64,000 nucleotides of DNA from Cyanophora paradoxa (lineage: Eukaryota; Glaucocystophyceae; Cyanophorales; Cyanophoraceae), in the NCBI GenBank assembly GCA_004431415.1, contig QPMI01000072.1, forward strand, positions 1 to 64,000. The letters run 5' to 3'. Below, one piece after another: positions 10,963 to 20,232 of the stretch (the first letter of the stretch is position 1; each line of letters opens with the position of its first letter). Under the pieces are notes generated by a model. That model saw only the letters and a list, made by a program, of their open reading frames with translations. It was not told the DNA's origin and made no database searches. The position numbers and the translations under genes are program-made.

Positions 10963-11738
10963 CTAATCAACAGTCCTATAGCTAGTAGTCTTCAGACGAA
11001 TCATATCCACATACATGGTCATCGTAGCAGTCCATTTCATTGCAGCAGAGACGATTGCAGATTTCGCCGCGGTCCTTGCCGTGTGTAAGGTCCTCTCCTG
11101 GCGCTGCTGGTGGTGCATGTCTCTCATTCCTGGCACGAGGATCGCCGTATCCCGATAATGAATGTTCCGCTTCAGAATCCGCCGACAGCGTATAACTGTG
11201 TGATTGGGGCAGAAGGTTGTGACAAAGAAGTAATCAAGCGCGCCCATGCGGGCATGAGCCCATGTTCGATCGGTACAGACATCGCATTTTATCATCTCGC
11301 TGCTATGTTCCTCACAGTAGAGGCTGCACAACAAGGGCGTCAGCTCCCGTCAGATATGTTGGTTTTGTGAGTAGGGTTGCAATTGAACACTTAAACGTCA
11401 GATATACACCACGCGAACCTGCCACAATCTTCCGATGAGCAACGGTATACCGTATGCTGACGACCGCAAGTACTGGCCATGGAGGGTTCGTGCAAGTCGT
11501 CATTGCAGAAAAGAATAGGACAGCCAGTGACGGATGAACACTGAGCAAGCCGGCACGTTCGTGCGGGTTCGAGCGGGCATGGGCCGTGCATACCGTCGAT
11601 GGCAGGGCACGGTCCGTACGCATGTGCACACGCGACGGCAATCTCATCCCCGGAACACGCTGCAGTCGAAGTAGGAGGTGGAACGGCTTCAGCTGACGGC
11701 ACCATTACTATATGCTGGATCGAAATAACGTACCCCAA
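10963..11738 (-). CDS. Cys/His-rich putative zinc-binding protein, two exons
   Basis: Two minus-strand open stretches, 11,391-11,738 and 10,963-11,334, joined by a plausible intron (GTTTAAG...TTGTGCAG). The first encodes many cysteines (GPCPAIDGMHGPCPLE, CRLAQCSSVTGCPILFC, YRCSSEDCGRFAWC). The second continues with YCEEH, KCDVC and a His-rich stretch. The spacing suggests one or more zinc knuckles, but it fits no RING, PHD or zinc-ribbon spacing I can name. Similar Cys-rich proteins occur both as cellular genes and in transposable elements. No membrane segment. Start and end are tentative. Confidence 0.4.
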
Positions 11739-11739
11739 A

Positions 11740-12315
11740 CGGGTACCCTAGTCGCTTCATGGCTCAGATCCATACATGACCCAGGCTCCATGCATCTACT
11801 TAAGCTTGCCTGCGAGCATGCCGGGCTTGCCGCCCGCTCTTCCTCCGCCTAGCCCCCGCCCTTGCCCTTTGCCCCCCTGCCCCGGCCCCGCCCCTCCTCC
11901 CCCACCGCCGCCGCATCCTCATCGTCCGCGGTCCTTGCCGCGCGGATATGAGAATAGCGTACATACACATAGCGGGATGCAGACCTGGATTAATCAGTCG
12001 TCGAGTACTACCACATCCAATTTCAAAAGGGCTATATAGTCCCAGGGGGGCTTGACATATACTTGCACATCGCGCCTTAAAAGCTTGTATAGATAATCAC
12101 ATGATGTGCCATGAGGAGAGTGTACAACTGAAGAGAGGGTACAAATTGCATCACGGGAATGGCACAAGTCACGCAGGAGGCAATAAACAAGTACGTGTGT
12201 ACTGAACTAGCGACCGATAGTTCAAGCAGTTGATATATCTGAAGCGTAAAGGATGTCAAGTGCGTGGATATGCGAATCACGTAGATACACATAGCCGGGC
12301 GCATACCTGGGTTGA
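11740..12315. other. Low-complexity region with vestige of an F-box gene 3' end
   Basis: A C-rich tract at about 11,820-11,940 gives a Pro-only reading frame and is likely not coding. The segment 11,948-12,035 resembles 12,276-12,365 (shared GATACACATAG-like and AATCAGTCGTCGAG stretches), which is the 3' end of F-box copy B, so it is a third fragment of that family. Confidence 0.5.
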
Positions 12316-14399
12316 TCAGTCGTCGAGCTCGAGGTCTATCACTTCCAATCTTGGAGGGGGTACATCGTAGACGAGCTCGAATGGGTGGTAGCCGGCTCGT
12401 GCCAGTGTCATCGTATCGACGAGATTGGCATTGGTACGCGCAAGCTTAGCGGAGTGCTCGTAGGCTGCCTCGAGCGTTGTTTTGGCTGACTTGGTTGCCT
12501 CGTGCATCTCCTGGACAGCATCCTCGGTGGCCGATGCGCTCAGATGGCAGGCTTGTTGGCAGAAGTCGGAGACGGCACGTAGCCCCTTCTGGATCTCGGC
12601 GACTATTCCGCTGCGCTCCTTCTCTGCGGCGAGATACGCCCGGAAGTGGCCGGCCACCTCACGCGACACAGATATCACGCCAGATGTCGCCGGGGTGTCG
12701 AAGAAGACCTCGACGAGACTATCCGAAGCACCGTACGCCGCAGCGGCAGCTGAAGCTGCGTAGGGAGGGATGCGACGGGGTGACGAGAGGAGGCCACCGA
12801 CGAGCCCCAGTGATTCGAGGCGATGACAATTGTGGACGATATGCTCGAGGGAGTTGAACAGTATGACGTGCTCCTCAAGAGCAGGGACCGCAACGGGGAT
12901 CACGAGTCGCTTGAGGGAGTCCGAGCCAACGTGCTGGGCGAAGGACTTTATGTGGCTCGCACGGTACTTGTGGTCGAAGATGCGAGCAGCAGAAAGGTCG
13001 AGGGAGACGAGGGCATCGAGCGCCTTGCTGAGGCCGTCGCCGAGGTACGGGAGCGTCGAGGGGAGCACGGGGCAACGTAGGACTTCGGTGGTTTTCGGTA
13101 GGGCTCGCACGGGAAGGCACGCGCCGAGCGCGGACGGGATCTCGTTCTCGAAGTGGGTAATGTGGCTCTGGTAACCGCCGCCGCGCATGCCTGGACGATA
13201 CAGACCGTTGAGATTGATGCGCATGGTCGATGGAGCCACCACCGTCGACGAGGGAATAATGCGAGTGCGCGGAGGCCAACTCTCGTACTCTCCGACGGCG
13301 TCGAAGAGGACGATCGAAGAGTCGCACTCGAACGTCAGAGAGAAGGGTGCACGGGGCAGTGGTAGTATGAAGCAGTGCCCCTCGTGGCTGTGACCAGGGG
13401 GGATGGACCCACTGATGATGACTTCACGAGCATCGAAACGCGTCTCAATGAAGAGACCGACGTTCGTCGCGCACTGGTACGCAATGGCTCCACAGGAAAT
13501 CTCGAGGCGTTCAAGAAAGTACGGACCAGCGGACCAGCGTCCGAAACTGCGCAGAGGGCATGAGGGGAAGATACTTGGAGATCGCGCATATTGTTTACGA
13601 TCAATTTAAAATCACAAGTAAAAAAGTTCCGGTTCTGAGAAGGCACCAGAGCTAACAACGAGAAGGCGCACTTGTCAATTTGGGAGAATGTGGGGACGCT
13701 GATGCCAGGAAGCGACGGAGGGTCCAATTGCAGGTCGTCTAAGACGTGAAGCTCATCGACCGGGTGATCGTCGAAGACGAGCACTTTGGCTGACACCTCC
13801 TTGGCAACGTGGTACCATTTGACGTGAACGGGGCGCGCGCGCTCCGGCGGGACGGCGCGAGTGGACAGCGCAAGCAACCACCGATCTGACGGGATGGCTG
13901 GAGACTCCTCGGAGGGGCAAAAAGACTGCTTGACGACGGCGCCAAGGAACTCGGCAATGCGCCGGTGCCGCCAGGGCGGGACGTCGAAGATACGCGATAC
14001 GATACGGAGTAGGCTGCTCTTGCCAGAGAGGAGGTGGTGGACCCAGCGACCGAGGAAGGCAAGAATAGGCGCGGTGTGCTGTTCACTAGAAAGGGGCTCC
14101 GCAGGGTTGACGTAGCCAACGTCGCGGAGCGCCGCGTCGAGGTCGAGAACGACGCCGCGCTTCCCGTGATAAGGGACCACGGACGACGACGACATGAAAA
14201 TACTGCGGGCCCGCCGATGCGTGTGTGCGAACGCCACAGCCGAACGGGGGTCTGATCCGAGGTGACGCATGATTTCGGCCATCACCAGGTCTGGGAGCCC
14301 GTCCAGAGGAGAGAACCTGGAACGGATAGTGGTCGTGTGATAATCAGTACGTACGCGCTCAGCGGGCGGAAGTGGTCGGGTGCGGGGCGCTGGAGGCAT
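12316..14399 (-). CDS. F-box protein copy B
   Basis: Minus-strand paralogue of copy A. The ATG at 14,399 matches that of A. Exon 1 encodes the same F-box and ends at about 13,616; exon 2 starts at 13,546 and runs to the stop at 12,316, ending in ELDD as copy A ends in VLDD. Exon 2 reads GRWSAGPYFLERLEIS, then GSIPPGHSHEGHCF, without the break seen in copy A. As sequenced, the two exons join one base out of phase; the exon 1 end contains a run of six T (minus strand), so one base may be missing there. The C-terminal part has LDLSAARIFDHKY and LGLVGGLL, as in A. Probably an SCF substrate receptor by family inference only. Confidence 0.65.
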
Positions 14400-14582
14400 A
14401 GGGTGGGGTAGAAGCAAAGAGTGCAGTCTGGAAGCGTGGGGCCTGGGCTTGAGGATGACGGGGAGTTGAAGGGGGGCGGCCGGGACGAGGAGCTGGAGGG
14501 CAGCAAGGGGAAGGGGGTCTGAGTGCGGCAGAGCAGGTTGATGGAAGACTCGGCCCGGGGCGGGGCGAGCAAAGACGACGGG
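14005..14582. repeat. Copy-B partner of the near-identical segment
   Basis: See 8,864-9,440. Conserved from CGGAGTAGGCTG to AAAGACGACGGG in plus orientation, then abruptly divergent on both sides. Confidence 0.85.
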
Positions 14583-14651
14583 AGCGGTGAGCGGGCGGGC
14601 AGTGAGGATGACGGCTAGGAGTTGCAAGAGAGTGGTTGCAGGAACAGGGTC

Positions 14652-15119
14652 TTATACGTCACAAATGGCCTTAGAAGCGAAGTAAAAGAGTGCGCACAGG
14701 CACAGCTCTGCAGGAGCGTCGGCGGGATCCACATGGAGGGCCCTCGCAGGATCCTCAGCTGCAGGAGCTGGTTCCGCAGTGCCGGACGTACTCACGGATG
14801 CAGGGGCATCGGCAGGCGAGCACCTGCTGAACGATGAGGAACGGCGAGCATCGGACACACGCATGAGGGCCCGCGGCATTGCGGAGGCGAGTGTGTACCC
14901 GGTAGACGCATCCGTAGGTGCAGCAGACACAAGGCCCGAATCCTCGGCGTCGAAGGAAGGTGGCGGACTGTGCACAGTATCCGTGGTGCGAGACGCAGTA
15001 CGGGCACGCTCCAACAAGGACCTGCGCACGCAAGCGTGTAGGGAGACCAACTCAGTGATCATTCGACCGTTAGTGCCAGTCGGATACGATATACGCAAGT
15101 GCGGGGAGCTGGTGGCCAA
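14652..15119 (-). CDS. Cys-rich module upstream of F-box copy B, frame-broken
   Basis: Two overlapping minus-strand frames. One encodes CPYCVSHHGYC, then CVCCTYGCVYRVH; the other continues with MRVSDARRSSS and the SADAP-like Ser/Ala segment. Compared with the intact frame of the next copy (15,070-15,966), this copy has one extra base just after RLRNA, so the Cys-rich and Ser-rich halves are out of register. The C-x2-C and C-C-x3-C spacing suggests zinc binding. Position and the copy-C structure suggest it is the 5' part of an F-box gene. Confidence 0.45.
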   Translation of the reverse strand: MATSSPHLRISYPTGTNGRMITELVSLHACVRRSLLERARTASRTTDTVHSPPPSFDAEDSGLVSAAPTDASTGYTLASAMPRALMRVSDARRSSSFSRCSPADAPASVSTSGTAEPAPAAEDPARALHVDPADAPAELCLCALFYFASKAICDV

Positions 15120-15966
15120 GGGTGGGGGCCGGGCGAAGAGTGCATAGAGCGGGGCGGGGTGCTGGATGCACGTGGCGGAGGCGGGGCGCCGGATGGCGGA
15201 AGAGGCACGGCGCCCTAGACCTAGAGTACAGGAGGAGTGCGGTAGGCACCGGGCGAGGACAGAGGACGGAATATGGCGGGGCGGATGGGGTTGAGGGGGA
15301 CGGAGAGTTGTAGGGGGGCGGAAGGGGTGGGGAGCTGGAGGGCAGCAAGGGGAAGGGGCTCTGAGCGCAGCAGGCAGGTTGATGGAGAACTCGAGCCGGG
15401 GCGGAGAGAACTAAGACGAGGGAAGCAGTGAGCAGGCGGGCAGTGGGGATGACGGCTAGAAGTTGCAAGAGAGTGGTTGCAGGAACGGAGCCTTGTACGT
15501 CACAAATGACCTTATAAGCGACGTAGAAGAGTGCGCACGGGCACAGCTCTGCAGGAGCGTCGACGGAATCCACCTGGAGGGCCCTCACAGGATCCTCAGC
15601 TGCAGGAGCGGGTTCCGCAATGCCGGACGTACTCGCGGATGCAGGGGCATCGGCAGGCGAGTACCTGATGAACGATGAGGAACGGCGAGCATCGGAAACA
15701 CGCATGGGGGCCACGGCATTGCGGAGGCGAGTGTGCACCCGGTAGACGCATCCGTAGGTGCAGCAGGTCCAAGGCCCGGGAAGCTGCTGGAGGTAGCGTC
15801 CTCGGCGTCGGAGGAAGGTGGCGGACTGGGCACAGTATTCGTAGTGCGAGTCGCAGTACGGGCACGCTTCGAAACGGACCTGCGCACGCAGATGCGCAGC
15901 GGGACCGAGCCTTGGAATGAGCAGTAGTACTCGTGACGTGGCACGTATACGTAGCGAGCGGCGCAC
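15070..15966 (-). CDS. Cys-rich module fused to Pro-rich leader (copy C, F-box part missing)
   Basis: Single minus-strand frame of 298 codons. Order: basic start, CPYCDSHYEYC and CCTYGCVYRVH (putative zinc-binding module, about residues 35-90), the Ser/Ala/Asp segment with EDPVRALQ, then a hydrophobic and Pro-rich stretch homologous to the leader of F-box copies A and B (LLQLLAVI...RVLHQPA). The F-box itself is absent; the sequence after the leader is unrelated and repeat-like (15,120-15,300). This is a truncated third copy. Because one frame joins the Cys-rich module to the leader, the module may be the real N-terminus of the whole family. Confidence 0.45.
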   Translation of the reverse strand: MRRSLRIRATSRVLLLIPRLGPAAHLRAQVRFEACPYCDSHYEYCAQSATFLRRRGRYLQQLPGPWTCCTYGCVYRVHTRLRNAVAPMRVSDARRSSSFIRYSPADAPASASTSGIAEPAPAAEDPVRALQVDSVDAPAELCPCALFYVAYKVICDVQGSVPATTLLQLLAVIPTARLLTASLVLVLSAPARVLHQPACCAQSPFPLLPSSSPPLPPPYNSPSPSTPSAPPYSVLCPRPVPTALLLYSRSRAPCLFRHPAPRLRHVHPAPRPALCTLRPAPTLGHQLPALAYIVSDWH

Positions 15967-16265
15967 TCGCGATCGGCGGGAACGCGATCAACATCGGTAG
16001 GACCTACAATCGCGTCAGCCGGCCCCGCAGGCTTGCGGGCCCTGCGGCATCACATGTGGTCATCAGTGCAGGCATGGCAAGATGAACGGATGCGATTGCG
16101 ATTGCTTCACGCGGGCACCGACGTTTGGCCATGAAAGCGCTTCTGATAGCTACATGGAAGGTTGGCCGGGCGAGGACAAGTTTTTGCTTGCACCAGTTGG
16201 CCGTCGACGCCTCCCGACTGGCACGGGGGGGTACCTGGCAGTGGGCAGGCCCGACTGCAGGACTG

Positions 16266-16885
16266 AGAAGGCCCCGTACAGCCTGCCCTGCGCAAGGACG
16301 ACAAGTCCGTAAGCCGCTACGGTAGCAGCACAACAGGCATCCACATCTTTTCCCGCCCCGCCCCAACCCGCGTCCCGGAACGGCGCGGAGAGGCGGCGGG
16401 CGGCGGCGCGGCTCGCCGGCGAAAACAGTGGCACGGCGGGCGACGGCATGGCTCGCCGGCAGGTGTGGAAGCGCGGCGGGCGGCGGCACGGCTCGCGGGA
16501 CGGTGCGGAGAGGCGGCGGACGGCGGCGCGGCTCGCCGGGCAGGGCGGAGGCGCGGCTGGCGGCGGCGCGGCTCCGAGGCTCGCGGCCGGGGCAGGGATA
16601 CAGCGGGCGGCGGAGCAGCTCGCTGGGCGGGGCGGCGGGGCGGCGGGCGGCGGCGCGGCTCGCCACCGGGCGGCCTAGCCCTACGCCTAGCGAACGTTCG
16701 GCTGATACGTATACCTTTAGATGCTGTCTTTCAGCTAGAGTCTGTAGTTTAGACCCCACCATGCACATCCTAAGACGATTAGGGAGAGAAGGCCACGCAC
16801 AGCCTGCGCTGCGCAGGGACGACAAGTCCGTAAGCCGGTACGGTAGCGGCACGACAGGCATCCACCCCTTTGCCCGCCCCGCCCC
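16266..16885. repeat. GC-rich minisatellite flanked by a 95-bp direct repeat
   Basis: The stretch 16,266-16,361 (with GACGACAAGTCCGTAAGCCG) recurs at 16,788-16,885. Between them, 16,376-16,680 is a degenerate array of GCGGCGGGCGGCGGCGCGGCTCG-like units. Long open frames here are low-complexity and are not taken as genes. The area to 17,050 shows nothing else. Confidence 0.7.
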
Positions 16886-17408
16886 GGCCCCCGTACCCTC
16901 CTCCCCCACCGCTACCGCCTTCTCCTCGTCCGCGTCGGGGTCGGGGTCGGGGTAAGGGGAATGCGGCGCGGAGGGCAGCAAGGAGAGTGCCGCGGCGGGG
17001 GCCGGGAGGCCCGGCGGCTTTCATGCCGGCGGAGATGTAGAAGGCGAGTTAGGCCGCAATGAGGCCGCCCCCTGTCCCCACCCAGCAAACTCTTTAATTA
17101 CAGGGATCGAGGCATATTATGATTCGTACGTAATATGCCCTCCACACCGTATAACTGGAAAACTAAAATTATAGATAGTGCTGTTCCGCGGATCGTTTGC
17201 GATAACGCAGCAATCACGCAGCACAAGTTGCCGTGGAGGGCAACATTCCAGCAATGACACAATTCCTGTCTCGATCATAACACCCGCAATGTGCGTCAAA
17301 TTCAGCCTGGACGAGTTCAGCCCAGTTCAGACACGCAAAGCAAAAAAAGAGACATGCACCCCTCAAATGTTAGAATCAGTGGAGCAGACATTTTGGACAA
17401 AATCAGTT

Positions 17409-18240
17409 TCAGCAGATGCAAGACAAATCGAAATTCCCGAAACTCCAGCATCGTCCGTTCCTACGAAAGGAATCAATCAAAAACCCAAGCCAGAGAAACA
17501 AGAGCATATACACATTGCAAGTACTTGCAAATATTCCCAAAGAAACCGCGCCGGAATTAGGGTCCGGCATCATTATCTTGCACACTGAGTCTGCAAGGTC
17601 ACCCTTGATTTTATCATAATACTGTTCTGCGTTGGGCAACATCATGCATTCCTCATTCAGCGGACTGCAATGCAAAGGGCAGTCCGCATCGATGCGAATG
17701 TAAAATCCAAATATCCTGAGTTGGTCCGATATAGTTGAAAAAAACTCCGACAATCGGACAGTTTCTGCTTCAATTGTTGAGTGGCGCCGTAGTGCACCTA
17801 GTGACACCATAGAATGATAGGACTGCAATACTATGCCGCCCAGAAACAATGGCTTCTTTCGTTCCTCCAGAACGGTCTGAAGGCGCGCAAGATCTGATTC
17901 CCTGGCATTCAAACAGATATCCAGCTGTGCTTCGAATAGTAACGGACACGCCTGATTTCCTCAAGCGTGAAATAAAGTTTCGCACCCGTGAAATTAGAGC
18001 AGACGGATAAGGACCGCAAAATGGGAGGTAGGCAATACATCTCTCATCAGCTGATTTAATGGTTGGTCCTTTGCGCAGAGGAAACGCAGTAGATATTGAA
18101 ACACCCAATTCACTGAGGATTGACTGGTTGGCCACCTCGTTCAAGGAATTCAATAATTTACTGGAAAATTCCTTCAGAACGACATCCATACACGGCCGAT
18201 TTTGCTGTTCACTGGCTGTCTGTGACGGGAAAGAAAAGGA
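17409..18240 (-). CDS. Unrecognised helical protein, multi-exon fragment
   Basis: Minus-strand open stretches 17,770-18,240 and 17,409-17,950 overlap in different frames, as expected around an intron. The first encodes LKEFSSKLLNSLNEVANQS and SALISR; the second encodes ESDLARLQTVLEERKK and YYDKIKGDLADSV. The sequence is rich in alternating Leu and charged residues, suggesting helices or coiled coil. An acceptor GTCACAGACAG near 18,225 is plausible. No domain recognised. It could be the 3' part of the gene at 20.2-25.3 kb, but I could not match the exon phases. Confidence 0.4.
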
Positions 18241-18249
18241 TCGCTTCAG

Positions 18250-20232
18250 AATTAGATGGACACGTCACAGTGTAAATCAGATTCACGAACCAACGCGTTA
18301 TAACTGCTCGATGGGGATCCGTACACGAAACTCGACGTTCCCGAACCAGGCACAATTCGACAAGTAACTCATCCGCACGCCCAGAGTGACTGATGAGACG
18401 AGGCAGTTCTACCAGTATTTCGTCCGTGGGTGCTGTGATAAAAACCATCCTCGTAACACTTCCCAAAACCTAGACGAGGACGCAGGGTGTAAGATATGTA
18501 TAATACGTGTCCTCGGCATCATAAGACGCGCACGTGCTCAAGAAGACCATTCTTAGGGTGCGACACTAGCATCCCAACAGCCTGTAACGGTTTATAAGCT
18601 TGAATTGCGCTCATTGCGTTCCCCATGAACAAAAAGAGACGCACTTTCGAGAATGACTCAACACTTATATGAATGAGACCATTAGGTTTCCGCAAAAGGC
18701 CGCATCCATCTCGCACGAAGAACACAGCTTTGACGGGTTTGAAATTTCGAGCCTAAATCACAGGGGAAATTAGATTGAACCACTGCCAATGCAAAATACA
18801 TCATGAACATCATCACGTACGACTCTTCTCCAGCTTTGACAGATTCTTCCGAGCACACAGACGACGGCCCTGTATTGATTGTTGCAGATAAAGTTCGCAA
18901 TTATAAGGAAAATTCCAGGATTCTCGAACACCTGCCCGAAAGCAGTGACGCTACAATTTTACATGATATAGAAGTATGTTAACCTGCTGCACTAGGTCCC
19001 GCATACGTGACCCTAGGCAAGGGGTCACACAGCGTGACATAGACGACCGCAACAGAGCAACGTACGCGTTATCCGAGTGGAGATCATTGCAAGGCAATAG
19101 GATATAATTCCAGGAGTAAACGTAGGCCGTTGAGGACACGCCGCCGGTCGCGAGCATACGCGGATCCAACTCCGGCGGTCAACGATGCGCGTGAGATAAA
19201 AGCAAAGCGGCGGCAGGCATGAGCACGAGATTGCGCACAGGACGGAGGCGGTGAGGGCGGCGGACGACTACGATGCAGTGACGGTTACGGGCGGGATCTG
19301 AGCCATATTCCTGCAACACCTGTAAGCTCTGGCCGACCACGGACCACTACACAAGAAAGTCTGCACCCGAGCAGCCTAAAACAAGGTAACGAGCACGCAC
19401 TTCGACAAGGCAATAAGACTTAATTCCGGGAGTAATCGTAGGCCGTTGAGGACACGCCGCCGGTCGCGAGCATACGCAGATCCTACTCCGGCGGTCAACG
19501 ACGCGCGTGAGACAAGCGGCGGCAGACATGAGCACGAAGCTGCGCACAGGACGGAGGCAGTGAGAGCGGCGGACGACTACGATGCAGTGACAATTACGGG
19601 CAGGATCTGAGCCATATTCCTGCAACATCTGTAAGCTCTGGCCGACCACGGACCACTACGCAAGAAAGTCTGCACCCGCGCAGCCTAAAACAAGGTAACG
19701 AGCACGCACTTCGGAAATAAACAGCACCTACGGACGGACCGGAGCAAATCCCGGACGGCCGGGAATGCCTGCAACCCTGTAAAGGTGTACCGGGCGGCAA
19801 TTCACAGGGTATACCCCCAGTACATACCGACGGACGTACGTACACAAAAAGTGCACATCCAGGATCCAATGCACAGCGAGCCGGCCCCGGAAATGCACAG
19901 CTTGATGTTCCGCAATGCGAAGTTGCTTCGTTGTCGCTTCCGCCTACCTTCTCCTGTACGCGTGTCTACATCCCATTGCACGCCCAACATGCAGCCTATA
20001 CCGATGCAGGCGTCATCAAGCATTCACAACCCAGATACGAATAGAACGGTGGCTCAAGCCGAAGAGTAGATATAAGCACAGATTTTTGCAGGGAAAATAG
20101 ACAGCTCGCAACCCGGCATATGCTTAATTTACGAGGTATGAGTGCATACACAAGGCACAAGGCAGAGAGTATGTCGTTCAACATCAGTTCCCTCGATTCA
20201 AATGTGACGGTGGTCTACTTACTATTACTAAC
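18250..20232. other. Non-coding or unresolved region
   Basis: Apart from the 316-bp tandem duplication (19,090-19,713), only short frames without motifs are present. It could be a long intron or the space between two genes. Confidence 0.35.
19090..19713. repeat. Tandem duplication, about 316 bp, two copies
   Basis: Copy 1 is 19,090-19,405 and copy 2 is 19,406-19,713. Both begin with AAGGCAATA and end in GAGCACGCACTTCG. Copy 2 lacks a few bases near AGATAAAAGCAAAG. Substitutions are few, so the duplication is recent. Not coding in any convincing frame. Confidence 0.9.

Noticed and set aside
11776-12039. Pro-rich plus-strand frame starting MTQAPCIYLS
   Set aside because: Comes from a C-rich low-complexity tract; the end overlaps a vestige of the F-box gene.
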